Source: Streptomyces sp. NBC_00078
Lineage (GTDB): Bacteria; Actinomycetota; Actinomycetes; Streptomycetales; Streptomycetaceae
NCBI RefSeq assembly: GCF_026343335.1
Contig: NZ_JAPELX010000004.1
Span: 1 to 42,147, forward strand
DNA: 42,147 bases
Direction: 5' to 3'
In this document: piece after piece, positions 8,339 through 15,996 of the stretch
How positions within the stretch are numbered: the stretch's first letter is position 1
Layout of the letters: the number at the start of each line of letters is the position of its first letter
Notes under the pieces: generated by a model
The model's input: the letters and a program-made list of their open reading frames with translations, nothing else
Database searches by the model: none
What the model was told of the DNA's origin: nothing
Translations under genes and position numbers: made by a program

Positions 8339-8728
8339 GTGACTCGCGACGACCTCATCGCCATGCTCCGCGAACAGACTCCGGCATGCGGGCCTGCACG
8401 CGACGCTTTGATCGCCGGGGCTGGCTTCGTCGTCTGGGACGGCCTGGTCCCGGCCAACCGGCACGCGGGCGTCTTCCGGGGTCGAATGCACCACTCCTTG
8501 AAACGTGGCCACACGATCGACGGCCTGGCCGACAGTGTCGACATCCTTCGGCGAGCCGGGGAAGAGCCGCTTCGTATCGGATCCATCGACGCGGTGGACA
8601 GATCATCCTGGCTCACGATCTTCCTGAACTCCACGGCGACAGTAGTGGTGGCCTGCTGCGGCGGACGCCGACCCACCACCATGGAGCCGGCCGACACCCC
8701 CGACTCCGGCGCCCAACCTCGAAGGTGA
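8339..8728 (+). CDS. Small hypothetical protein
   Basis: About 129 residues from GTG 8339. It is hydrophilic at the start (TRDDLIAMLREQTP), followed by FVVWDGLVPANRHAGVFRGRMHHSLKRG and a strand-rich end (SWLTIFLNSTATVVVACCGG). It looks like a small alpha/beta protein. The sequence style matches real coding DNA, with balanced composition rather than the Arg/Pro-rich look of shadow frames. No domain is recognised. An in-frame start exists at 8198, but the extra 47 residues look unlike protein. The ~200 bp between 8134 and 8338 shows nothing else. Confidence 0.5.
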   Translation: MTRDDLIAMLREQTPACGPARDALIAGAGFVVWDGLVPANRHAGVFRGRMHHSLKRGHTIDGLADSVDILRRAGEEPLRIGSIDAVDRSSWLTIFLNSTATVVVACCGGRRPTTMEPADTPDSGAQPRR

Positions 8729-8804
8729 CAACAAGCCTGCCTATGTGACAACCATCGCGCTTTGACTCAAGATGCCGGAGCGCGCGGAAGGAGCACCGCC
8801 CCGG

Positions 8805-9359
8805 TCAGTAGTCGACGTCGAGGTAGTCGATGTCGGTGAAGTCCACCAGCAGGCCGTGTGCGCGCCGTCCGCGGTCCTTGAAGTAGATCTCCTGAAGTCC
8901 TTCGGCCACGATGTCCTGGAGCTGTTGCTCGGCGGCTCCGGCGGCGTGGGCGTCGAAGAGCCGTGCGGCGTAGGCAGGCGGCAGGCCTTGAGTGATGGGC
9001 CGCAGCCGCGGGTCGTCGGTGGTGCCTGGGGCTGCGGTGAACCCGAAGCGTGCCCGGGTGTCGATGACGATGCCGCCGGTCGTGGCGGCCTGCTTTTTTG
9101 CCCTCTCGCGCACCCGGGGCTGCCACCGTTTGCGGACCTCGTCGGCGAGCCGTTCCGCGAGGTCGCGGCGGGGCTGCTTGAACTGTCCGGTGAGGTAGCG
9201 CTCGACGGTGCGCTGGGTGACGCCGAGCAGGGCGGCTGCGGCCTGGGTGCCCTTGGTCTGCTTGACCAGGTACTGCATCTGCTTCTGGGCCGACTTCGGC
9301 AGGGGGCGGGTGAAGTGCGCGGCGTCGGCCTTGTCGAGGCTGTCGGCGAGGATGCCCAT
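8805..9359 (-). CDS. tpg: Telomere terminal protein Tpg
   Basis: A 184-residue protein, the usual Tpg length, with the sequence style of Streptomyces terminal proteins. It opens MGILADSLDKADAAHFTRPLPKSAQKQMQYL. An HTH-like segment follows (AAALLGVTQRTVERYLTGQFKQPR), then RKRWQPRVRERAKKQAATTGGIVIDTRARFGFTAAPGTTDDPR and an acidic end (VDFTDIDYLDVDY). Tpg is covalently linked to the 5' ends of linear replicons and primes end-patching DNA synthesis. It begins 6 bp after the tap stop codon, with a GGGGAG ribosome site overlapping that stop, so the two are translated together. The call rests on recognition of the family and its tap neighbour. Confidence 0.92.
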   Translation of the reverse strand: MGILADSLDKADAAHFTRPLPKSAQKQMQYLVKQTKGTQAAAALLGVTQRTVERYLTGQFKQPRRDLAERLADEVRKRWQPRVRERAKKQAATTGGIVIDTRARFGFTAAPGTTDDPRLRPITQGLPPAYAARLFDAHAAGAAEQQLQDIVAEGLQEIYFKDRGRRAHGLLVDFTDIDYLDVDY

Positions 9360-9365
9360 CGGTGC

Positions 9366-11414
9366 CTACTCCCCTTCGTCCTGGCCGGAGACGATGCCGG
9401 TCTTGATGTGCCGGGCGATGTTCACATCCGGGCCGTATTCCTCGAGCAGGCCCTCTGCCCACAGCACGCTCTGGGTGCCCTCGTGCTTGACCATCCCGGG
9501 TGAGACGCCGAGCCGGAAGCCGCCGGGCAGCGGCTTGCCGTCCTGGTAGGGCAGGAAGTCGAGGGGGCTGGGGCCGTCGGAAGCGTACACGGCGCAGTCG
9601 GAGAGGATCGCGACCGGGTACAGGCCGGCGTGGGTGGCGAGCTTGAGCATCTTGCGGTGCATGTTGGTGCGGGCGCTGGCGATGACGGCGGCGCGGATGT
9701 CGGGGCGCCAGGTCGGGCGGGCGAGGGCGGGCCACGCCTCGCCCGGCCGCCAGCCGCCGCTGCGGGCCCGCTCGCGCAGTTTGCCGATGCCGCCCTTGAC
9801 GGTGGCCTTGACGGCGCTGAGTACCGCGGCAAGGACGGGATCGGTCTGCTGGTAGCCGGCCATCGCGGCCAGGAACTGCTCTTCGGGCATGCCCGGGGTG
9901 ACGCCGAGGCCGGCCATCGTGGCGACGTAGGCGTCCCGTAGCCGGGTGTACCAGGCGTCCAGGTAGGGGCCGTGTTCGTAGCGCAGGTAGGCCTCGAGGG
10001 GGGCGACGGGGTAGCCGAGCTCGACGGCGTAGGCGACGGTCGGGGTGGCGTACCAGGCCGGGCCCTGGGGCGGCTCGCCGTGGGGGGTGAACGGGCTGGG
10101 CAGTCGCTCGTCGAGGCGGATGTGGGAGAGGTCGACCAGCCAGGAGCCGGGCAGTTTCGCGTCAAAGGCCGGGCGGTGGACGTGGACGGGGGCGGACAGG
10201 CCGACGGTCAGCCGGTTGGCGGCCGCGGCGAAGGCCATGTTGACGTCGATGCCGACGACGTAGGGCTTCATGCATTCCTCGTCTGTCAGCGGCCTCGCCC
10301 ACTGGTAGGCCTCTTCGTCCAGCATCTGGTCGGGGGTGCGCTGGTGGAAGCGGGGATACAGGGCGGCGACGGCCGGATGTCCGTCGGGGGCCTCGGGCGG
10401 GGCGCACTCCACCGCTTCCGTCAGCGAGCCGGGCATCGGGCCGGACACCCAGCTGCCGGTGGCGGAGTCCTTCACCGCGCGGGTGGGCGGGCGCAGCGCG
10501 GTCATCAGTTCCAGTCCGGTGACTGCGGTGGAGCCGCACGGGGTGAGCACGCGGGTGGCGTAGGTGCCGAGCAGGCGGGCGAGTTCAGCCGGCTCCAGCT
10601 GGTCGGCTGTCCCCCAGGAACGGGCGTCGAGGGCGCCCCAGGGCAGGACGGCGAGCTGCACGCACTGGCGGCGCCCGTCCTGGGCCGGCCGGTAGATACG
10701 CGGCCAGAGGCCGAACCCACGGCGCGTCAGCTTCCACTTCGCGCGGGCGAGTTGACGCACCACGGGATGATCGTCGGGCAGGCGCAGGCCCCGGCGGTCC
10801 TCCAGCTCCGCGGGCAGGCCGAAGCGGGCAGTTGCCTGAGCGGTGAGGACGATCAGCGGGTCCGAGTCCTTGCCGTGCCGGTGCAGCCTCTCCGCGCCCA
10901 GCCCGGACTGACGCACCACCCAGTCAGCCAGCTGCGGGATCGTGGCCGCGGGGCACTCCAGCAGCACCCCGCCCAGGCAGTAGGCGGTGCCGTCCCCGTC
11001 CAGCACCGCCAGCGGCCCGTTGGGAAACCGTGCGTCGGCAGCACGCGTTGGTCCGCTCGATCGAGCAGGACGTGCCGTCGGCGCCGGTGTGTTCTGGGTC
11101 GAGGGCGCAGAAGGCGGTTTCGGTCGGGCTGCGGGCCGGCTGGAGGGCGAGGGGGCGGGATGGCGCTGAGCAAGCCCCTCGAGCAAATGGCGGTATGCCT
11201 CGCGGCGCTCCCCCGTCGGCTCGGACCGGCCGGCCTCCCACGCCTCAATGCTCGGCACCCGCGTACCGAGCGCCTGGGCGATGGCGGCCCGGGTCAGCCC
11301 GGCCGCCTCACGCAGTCTTACCCGCTCGGCCGGCAAAGGCAGCACGGTACCGTCGTCGACGGCGGCAAGCAGCGAGTCGACAGCGGCGAACAGTTCCTGC
11401 GGCTGGTCCGTCAT
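9366..11414 (-). CDS. tap: Telomere-associated protein Tap
   Basis: A 682-residue protein in the conserved tap-tpg order. The N-terminus holds an XRE-like HTH (LREAAGLTRAAIAQALGTRVPSIEAWEAGRSEP, about residues 30-62). A Pro-rich linker (residues ~83-125) follows, then a long conserved body with FPNGPLAVLDGDGTAYCLGG, PYVVGIDVNMAFAAAANRL, SWLVDLSHIRLDERLPSPF, ATVKGGIGKLRERAR and ARTNMHRKMLKLATHAGLYPVAILSDCAVYAS. Tap binds the single-stranded telomere overhang and recruits Tpg. The IDVN and SDCAVY blocks look like acidic metal-site motifs of a polymerase-like fold, but that is my inference. A GAAGGGGAAAG ribosome site precedes ATG 11414. The upstream HTH gene ends 16 bp before it, so the three genes form one operon. 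Confidence 0.92.
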   Translation of the reverse strand: MTDQPQELFAAVDSLLAAVDDGTVLPLPAERVRLREAAGLTRAAIAQALGTRVPSIEAWEAGRSEPTGERREAYRHLLEGLAQRHPAPSPSSRPAARPKPPSAPSTQNTPAPTARPARSSGPTRAADARFPNGPLAVLDGDGTAYCLGGVLLECPAATIPQLADWVVRQSGLGAERLHRHGKDSDPLIVLTAQATARFGLPAELEDRRGLRLPDDHPVVRQLARAKWKLTRRGFGLWPRIYRPAQDGRRQCVQLAVLPWGALDARSWGTADQLEPAELARLLGTYATRVLTPCGSTAVTGLELMTALRPPTRAVKDSATGSWVSGPMPGSLTEAVECAPPEAPDGHPAVAALYPRFHQRTPDQMLDEEAYQWARPLTDEECMKPYVVGIDVNMAFAAAANRLTVGLSAPVHVHRPAFDAKLPGSWLVDLSHIRLDERLPSPFTPHGEPPQGPAWYATPTVAYAVELGYPVAPLEAYLRYEHGPYLDAWYTRLRDAYVATMAGLGVTPGMPEEQFLAAMAGYQQTDPVLAAVLSAVKATVKGGIGKLRERARSGGWRPGEAWPALARPTWRPDIRAAVIASARTNMHRKMLKLATHAGLYPVAILSDCAVYASDGPSPLDFLPYQDGKPLPGGFRLGVSPGMVKHEGTQSVLWAEGLLEEYGPDVNIARHIKTGIVSGQDEGE

Positions 11415-11430
11415 CTGGGCTTTCCCCTTC

Positions 11431-11817
11431 TTACCTGACGCCCTGGCGGATCTCTTCGAGGCGGGTCATCAGCCGCTGATAACGCTGCGAAGCAGCCTGC
11501 TGCGAGTTCAGCCCCTGATGCTGCGCGATCTGACGCCAGTCCATGTCACGGCGCCTGGCTTCGATGACCACCTGGGACTCCAACCGGTCCAGCTGATGCC
11601 GCATGTCTTCGAACAAGCTAAGCGCCGCACCGAGATCATCCGGGGTCACGTCCGCCGCACGGCCGCCGGTTTGCTGGTAGTTGGCGGCAGTCATCAGCAG
11701 CCGCCCCAGCAGGACGGCATCGCGTTCCAGGCTGCGCGCCGGACCCCACTGAGCGGTTGGGCCCTCCGCGAGGGCAGACAACCGCCGCCGGGCTTCATCG
11801 CGAGCATCATGTGCCAT
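11431..11817 (-). CDS. Small HTH protein leading the tap-tpg operon
   Basis: A 128-residue, charged, helical protein. The C-terminal third (IEARRRDMDWRQIAQHQGLNSQQAASQRYQRLMTRLEEI) looks like a sigma-region-4 or similar helix-turn-helix. The central DLGAALSLFEDMRHQLDRLESQV could be a coiled coil. It begins 18 bp downstream of a perfect 37-bp inverted repeat and ends 16 bp before tap. It may regulate its own operon through that repeat, or assist Tap at the telomere. Both are inferences from position. Confidence 0.7.
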   Translation of the reverse strand: MAHDARDEARRRLSALAEGPTAQWGPARSLERDAVLLGRLLMTAANYQQTGGRAADVTPDDLGAALSLFEDMRHQLDRLESQVVIEARRRDMDWRQIAQHQGLNSQQAASQRYQRLMTRLEEIRQGVR

Positions 11818-11835
11818 GTGCCCAGCTTACCTCAT

Positions 11836-11872
11836 TACTCAATGAAACAACGTATTGTTGTTTCATTGAGTA
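11836..11872. promoter_or_regulatory. Perfect 16-bp inverted repeat upstream of the tap-tpg operon
   Basis: The left arm TACTCAATGAAACAAC (11836-11851) and right arm GTTGTTTCATTGAGTA (11857-11872) pair perfectly across a 5-base loop. It is strikingly AT-rich against its surroundings. It lies between the stop of the 205-residue gene (11883) and the start of the HTH gene (11817), both on the minus strand. It could be an operator or promoter for the tap operon, a terminator for the upstream gene, or both. No U-tract follows, which favours an operator. Confidence 0.6.
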
Positions 11873-11882
11873 TGGGTGGTGT

Positions 11883-12500
11883 TCAGGGGCATACACCGAG
11901 CTGCGGGACGCAGTGAAGCGTCCTCATGCCCCCGATCGTGTCGGTCACTTGGTGGTCGCAGTGCTGCAGCAGATGCCTGAGGTCCTCGGGGAGTTCGGCG
12001 TGGTGGACCAGGATGAGTGCCACCCGGGTGGTGCGGTGCAGATGGACCAGGTCGGTCCACATGCCCATGTGCATGAGATGGGTGCGCAGCAACGTCACCG
12101 TGCGGGCGGCCCGGGTCCGGGCCACGGCGTAGGCAGCCTTGTGCTCACGCTTCCCATGAACCAGTGAGGCCCCCTCGGGAGGCGGTGGCCCCTCCCCCAA
12201 GGCCTGGCTCAGCTCGTCCCACACCTGTCGCTCACGGTGGGGCTCAGCGGGATGGACCACCAGGTGACCTGCCGCCGGGTTGTAAATCTGCAGGGCAGCA
12301 CGCGTGAATCCGACGTCATCACGGCTGTCGACGACCACCCTGACGGGCGGACGCCGCGGAGTACACAGCAGATCCCATGACGGTGGCTCGTGCAGGCCGG
12401 GCCCGCACACCAGAAGGTCGACGCTCGTCTCTCCCAGAGCGTTGATGGGATTCACGGCATCTGCCAGCGCCGCTGTGATACAGCTGCCCGGAATGAGCAT
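11883..12500 (-). CDS. Truncated paralogue of the transposon's fourth protein
   Basis: A 205-residue protein whose residues ~52-165 match the N-terminal domain of the proteins at 13751-15181 and 18747-19793. It has a strand plus acidic pair (VRVVVDSRDDVGFTRAAL) and GHLVVHPAEP. It also has TVTLLRTHLMHMGMWTDLVHLHRTTRVALILVHHA, with RTH (139-141) where an ATPase would have a Walker B acidic pair. Unlike those paralogues it lacks the C-terminal integrase-like half, so it is probably a decayed copy. It follows a broken AAA+ gene (12593-12833) in the same order as the intact element. It may be expressed, but a pseudogene is equally likely. Confidence 0.55.
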   Translation of the reverse strand: MLIPGSCITAALADAVNPINALGETSVDLLVCGPGLHEPPSWDLLCTPRRPPVRVVVDSRDDVGFTRAALQIYNPAAGHLVVHPAEPHRERQVWDELSQALGEGPPPPEGASLVHGKREHKAAYAVARTRAARTVTLLRTHLMHMGMWTDLVHLHRTTRVALILVHHAELPEDLRHLLQHCDHQVTDTIGGMRTLHCVPQLGVCP

Positions 12501-12592
12501 GTGCGCTGTTCACCGGCATGTGGCACGAGGTCGCTCATGGCGCCCCCGGAGTAAGTCGTGTGACGTGATGCCGCGCTCGATCGGACTTCCAT

Positions 12593-12833
12593 CAGCACCT
12601 CGGCTGCTTGCGGGGCACGGGCCCGTCCATCCTCAGGGCGCGGAAGAGGTCTTCGCGCAGGGTGCGTACGAGCGGAAACCGAGCCATGCCCAGATCACTT
12701 GCTCGCGTGCGGTGCTGCGGAGCGCGGCGAGTGTCCTGCTGGCGTCGGCGTCTCCATGAAGGCACGTCATACCGCCGGCCTTGATGGCGTCATCGATCGC
12801 GGTCTTGGCCGTGCTCGGTGCGGGGGTCGGCAC
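12593..12833 (-). pseudogene. Fragment of a TnsC/TniB-like AAA+ ATPase
   Basis: Starting at ATG 12833, the translation (STAKTAIDDAIKAGGMTCLHGDADASRTLAAL) lines up with the Walker A region of the ATPase at 15178-15996 (LTAVQRALADAHRQQRFLCVLGDAGVGKT). Here the P-loop has decayed to GDADASRT, losing the Gly-Lys pair. After WLGFR the match moves to another frame (LVRTLREDLFRALRMDGPVP, compare GPADLRTHLHYALGLKGEPP) and then ends. So the gene is frameshifted, lacks a working P-loop and is truncated before Walker B. It marks a degraded second copy of the transposition operon. Confidence 0.6.
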
Positions 12834-12906
12834 CAGGGCGGGCTTGGTCGGGCCAGCTGCCAGGAGTACTGGCCTCTTTCCAATCGGCCGGGTACAGAAG
12901 TCATGT

Positions 12907-12918
12907 CAGGGATCCCTG
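12907..12918. repeat. 12-bp perfect palindrome downstream of the transposon operon
   Basis: CAGGGATCCCTG is a perfect palindrome about 50 bp beyond the stop of the last operon gene. It could belong to a terminator or an element end. I could not find a matching copy at the other side, so the role is open. Confidence 0.3.
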
Positions 12919-12968
12919 GTGATCGGAGCAGGCTGCCGGCGGCAGGGCCGGGGGCCGCGGGGCGGGCG

Positions 12969-13754
12969 TCATTGGGTGGCGAGGGCGGCCTGGGCGCCGG
13001 TGGGCACCGTGATGGCGGATTCCGGCGGGTGTTCGGTCATCGGGGAGGCAGTCAGGCCCAGGGCGAACAGCAGGTCGGGGTGGGGGGCTGGCGGGCCGAC
13101 GGGGGCCAGCAGGCGCCGGTTGATCAGGCGCGGGATCTGAGCGGCCGAGGCGTTAACGGGCAGGCCGAGCGCGGTGTGGTGGAGCAGGCGTGCTGCGGCG
13201 GTGGCCTCGGTGGGGCTGAGTGCTGCGGCGCAGTGCCCGGCGTGGTGCAGGTTGTCGAGCTGGCGGGAGGTCAGCAGTCCGGGTGTGGCGGCCAGATGGA
13301 TGGTCGTTTCGGTAGAGATCAAGCGCTGCGGGCTGTTGGGCTGGTCGAGATGGGCCTTGAGAGCTGCGGTGGCTCGTGTCAGGCGTGTGGGTTTCCATTC
13401 CAGGGCGGAGGCGAGGTCGTCGGGGTGGACGGGGCCGGTTTCGATGAGGGCGGCGTGCAGAACGGCGGCCTGGGGGGTGAGTTGTGGGTTGTGGCGAGGG
13501 CCCGCGCGGGCGGTGCCGGGCTGGCAGAGCAGGGATTCGGGTGAGGTGTTCAGGATGTGGGCCAGGGCGATCATCGCCGCGCTGCTGAGGCTCTGCGGGG
13601 TGAGACGGGCTTCCCAGTCGGCGGTGGGGATGCCGGTCAGCGCGGTCAGTTCGTCGTCGGTGAGCCGGCATTGGGATGCCCGCGCCCGTAGGTAGGGCAG
13701 GTCGAAGGCTGCCGAATCCAGAAGGTCGGGTGGGTGCGGGAGCGGGTGGGTCAC
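12969..13754 (-). CDS. HTH protein, last gene of the transposition operon
   Basis: A 261-residue protein from GTG 13754, which overlaps the stop of the gene before it (GTGA, 13751-13754). Residues ~20-75 look like an XRE-type helix-turn-helix (CRLTDDELTALTGIPTADWEARLTPQSLSSAAMIALAHILNTSPESLL). A following block (AAVLHAALIETGPVHPDDLASALEWKPTRLTRATAALKAHL) looks like a winged helix, and a third helical region includes LNRRLLAP-like sequence. A DNA-binding role is likely: target choice, end recognition or control of the operon. Its position at the end of the operon is where some elements carry a target selector, but no TniQ features are present. Confidence 0.6.
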   Translation of the reverse strand: MTHPLPHPPDLLDSAAFDLPYLRARASQCRLTDDELTALTGIPTADWEARLTPQSLSSAAMIALAHILNTSPESLLCQPGTARAGPRHNPQLTPQAAVLHAALIETGPVHPDDLASALEWKPTRLTRATAALKAHLDQPNSPQRLISTETTIHLAATPGLLTSRQLDNLHHAGHCAAALSPTEATAAARLLHHTALGLPVNASAAQIPRLINRRLLAPVGPPAPHPDLLFALGLTASPMTEHPPESAITVPTGAQAALATQ

Positions 13755-15181
13755 GGGTGTGCTCCGGGTGCTGGGGGCATGGTGGGCGCAATGGCCGGGG
13801 CGGGGGTGTTGAGGTGCCAGCAGCGGGCAACGGTGTGCCAGTCCTCTGTGGTGTGGGGGTGGAGGACGGTGGGGATGTGGAGGCTGACGTCGCGGATGAG
13901 GTGGTCGAAGCGTTCGGAGGTGCCGAAGCAGTTGGCGAACAGTCCGAGGTGGTCGGCGGTGCGTGGGGTGCGGCGGCGGAATTCCAGGGCCGCGGCCAGG
14001 AGCGGGCGGGCGCGGGGCGGGATGGCGTACAGGTGCCGTGGGCCGGGTGGCACGCCGACGTTGATCCGGGAGTCGCGGTCGATGGCCAGGAGAGTGGCGT
14101 GCTCGCCGACGCTGGCGAGTTGGGTCATGGACAGCAGTGACTGGCTGGTGCCGGTGAACAGCAGGGCGGCGACGGCCGCGCCGCGCAGCGGGTTGGGCAG
14201 CTGGGTGGTGAGGATGTGCGCCACACGCGGGGTGATCGGCACGGTGGTGATGCCGGGGCCGCCGTGCTTGGCGAGGTCGTCGGGCACGTTGAGCAGGAGG
14301 GCTTGGCTGAGGAATGCGGCCTGGGCTCCGCGGACGCGGGCCAGGGTGTGCTGGGGACTGGGGCTGAGGACGGTCAGCCGGGCCAGGAACAGGCGCAGGC
14401 CTTCCATGTTCCGCCAGGGGGTGGCCCCGTCCGGACCGGCGTCCTCGGCCTGAGGCGTGTCGGGGGGTGGCGGTGGTGGGGGGTGGCGGGCCAGCCAGGT
14501 ACGGGCGGCGGCATAGCCGGCTCGGTATTGACCGTCGGTGTGGGCGAAGTCGAGGTCGTTCTGGCGGCGCCAGCAGTCGGCGCGGAAGGCGGCGACGCCG
14601 CTGCGGGGCAGGCTGGGCAGCGGATAGGCGTGGTCGGACGGGGGCGGGCCGTGGCGTCGGCCGGTGGCAGCCGGGCCGATGGCGTTCAGGATGGTGTCGG
14701 TGCCGCGCACGGCGGTGAGGTCGGTCAGGTTGGCGGCGGTGAGGCGTTCGTTGAGGCGCTGTTCGTCGGCCGGGGTGGGTGTGTGGGCGATGAGGATCAG
14801 GTGGATACCGGTCTCGGTGCGCCAAGTGGCCAGGCGTTTGAGGCGCTCGGGGGTGAGGCGGTGGGCGCGCAGCACGATGGCTTCCGCAAGGCCCATGTTC
14901 AGCGTCCAGCAGGTCACCGCGCGCCAGGCCGGATCGGTGGACATCCGCTCGGCATCGGGGCGGGAGAAGCTGTCGCGGCCCATGGCACGCAGCAGGTCCA
15001 GGGCGAGGTAAGCGAGGCTGCTGGTGTGGGGGGTGGGGTCGGTGGTGATGCGGCCGCGGTGGGGGTGGGCACGCTGGTAGGCGGCGGCGTGGATGGTGCG
15101 GTCGTCGTGGGTGTCCAGCAGTAGCGTGACGGGCGGCGGCGCCGGCCCTGTGACGAGGTGGGCGGGTGAAGTCACGGTCAT
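13751..15181 (-). CDS. Transposon protein: degenerate ATPase-like N-domain plus integrase-like C-domain
   Basis: A 476-residue protein from ATG 15181 (ATGA overlap with the preceding ATPase). The N-terminal domain (about 17-140) begins VTLLLDTHDD. It also has AEAIVLRAHRLTPERLKRLATWRTETGIHLILIAHTP. This has the spacing of an AAA+ Walker B to sensor-1 stretch, but with RAH (105-107) in place of the acidic pair, and no P-loop is present. After a Pro-rich linker (PPPPPPP near 275) the C-terminal part (LRGAAVAALLFTGTSQSLLSMTQLASV) resembles a tyrosine-recombinase core with Thr where the catalytic Arg should be, and no clear Tyr nucleophile. It is probably a structural or targeting factor, not an enzyme. 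Paralogues lie at 11883-12500 and 18747-19793. Confidence 0.6.
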   Translation of the reverse strand: MTVTSPAHLVTGPAPPPVTLLLDTHDDRTIHAAAYQRAHPHRGRITTDPTPHTSSLAYLALDLLRAMGRDSFSRPDAERMSTDPAWRAVTCWTLNMGLAEAIVLRAHRLTPERLKRLATWRTETGIHLILIAHTPTPADEQRLNERLTAANLTDLTAVRGTDTILNAIGPAATGRRHGPPPSDHAYPLPSLPRSGVAAFRADCWRRQNDLDFAHTDGQYRAGYAAARTWLARHPPPPPPPDTPQAEDAGPDGATPWRNMEGLRLFLARLTVLSPSPQHTLARVRGAQAAFLSQALLLNVPDDLAKHGGPGITTVPITPRVAHILTTQLPNPLRGAAVAALLFTGTSQSLLSMTQLASVGEHATLLAIDRDSRINVGVPPGPRHLYAIPPRARPLLAAALEFRRRTPRTADHLGLFANCFGTSERFDHLIRDVSLHIPTVLHPHTTEDWHTVARCWHLNTPAPAIAPTMPPAPGAHP

Positions 15182-15996
15182 GGCTGGCGTGAGGTGTCGA
15201 TGCGGCGGATGACCTGCCGCAGCAGGCCGGAGTCGGGGTGGGTGGCGCCGGCGGCGGCCAGGGCGCGCTGGACGTGGTGGGTCAGCAGGGCCCAGCGGCG
15301 CAAGCTGCCGTGGGCGAAGCGGCCGTCCAGCATCCGCAGATGATCCGGTGCAACGGTGTGCCACAGCGGGTGCAGGGCGGGAATGATGCGGGCGAGCTGG
15401 TCGCCGGCGATCGTCACAAGGGTCAGCCAGGCCGCGGTGCGGGTGTGCAGCATCTGCTGGGCGCGCAGGGCCCGTTCACCGCCCTGTCCGGCGATCAGGA
15501 CCACGCAGAGTCCGGCGGGAAGGTCGTCGTGCAGGAAGCGGAGGTATTCGAAGCAGGTGTCGGGCATCCGGTCAGCTTCGTCGACGACCACGATGTGCGG
15601 CCCGGCGTCGAGCGCGCGACGGATGAGGGAATCGGAGGCCGCCGGGTCGCCGGGTGGTTCGCCTTTCAGCCCGAGGGCGTAGTGCAAGTGAGTGCGCAGG
15701 TCAGCCGGTCCTGGCCTGGCGCCCAGGCGCAGCAGGAGGTGCGCCTCGGGAAAGCGGGTAAGGGCGGTGGTGTGAACGGCGAAGGTCTTGCCTACGCCGG
15801 CGTCGCCCAGCACGCACAGGAAACGCTGCTGACGGTGGGCATCGGCGAGTGCGCGTTGGACTGCCGTGAGGCCGGGAGTCGCGACGGTGCCTGCCCCGGC
15901 CAGACTGAGGAAGTGCAGTTCGCGGGGCGCGGGCTCGTCGGCGAGGGGAAACGGCTGCGTGGCCGCACACCCTTGCGCAGCAGTCTCGGTCAGCAT
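15178..15996 (-). CDS. Second TnsC/TniB-like AAA+ ATPase
   Basis: A 272-residue ATPase from ATG 15996, overlapping the previous stop by 7 bp. It has Walker A GDAGVGKT (64-71), Walker B HIVVVDEADRM with D139/E140, and a sensor-like LCVVLIAGQG. It aligns along its length with the first ATPase at 15990-16817, sharing RPGPxDLRxxL, FExLRxLxD and GSxRxWxxLTxHV. It is therefore a paralogue, with all visible nucleotide-binding residues kept. In Tn7-like systems TnsC assembles on target DNA and activates the transposase. Two intact paralogues in one operon suggest a mixed assembly or divided roles. A broken homologue lies at 12593-12833. Confidence 0.75.
   Translation of the reverse strand: MLTETAAQGCAATQPFPLADEPAPRELHFLSLAGAGTVATPGLTAVQRALADAHRQQRFLCVLGDAGVGKTFAVHTTALTRFPEAHLLLRLGARPGPADLRTHLHYALGLKGEPPGDPAASDSLIRRALDAGPHIVVVDEADRMPDTCFEYLRFLHDDLPAGLCVVLIAGQGGERALRAQQMLHTRTAAWLTLVTIAGDQLARIIPALHPLWHTVAPDHLRMLDGRFAHGSLRRWALLTHHVQRALAAAGATHPDSGLLRQVIRRIDTSRQP

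Noticed and set aside
9972..11438. 488-residue plus-strand open frame opposite tap
   Set aside because: Composition is that of an antisense shadow and tap is a recognised protein.
12841..12968. Left end of the transposon with inverted repeats
   Set aside because: A palindrome is present but no matching repeat could be found near 18590-18740 or 19800 by eye.
13751..15181. Active tyrosine recombinase
   Set aside because: The fold-like pattern is there, but the catalytic Arg position is Thr and no His-x-x-Arg or Tyr nucleophile is seen.
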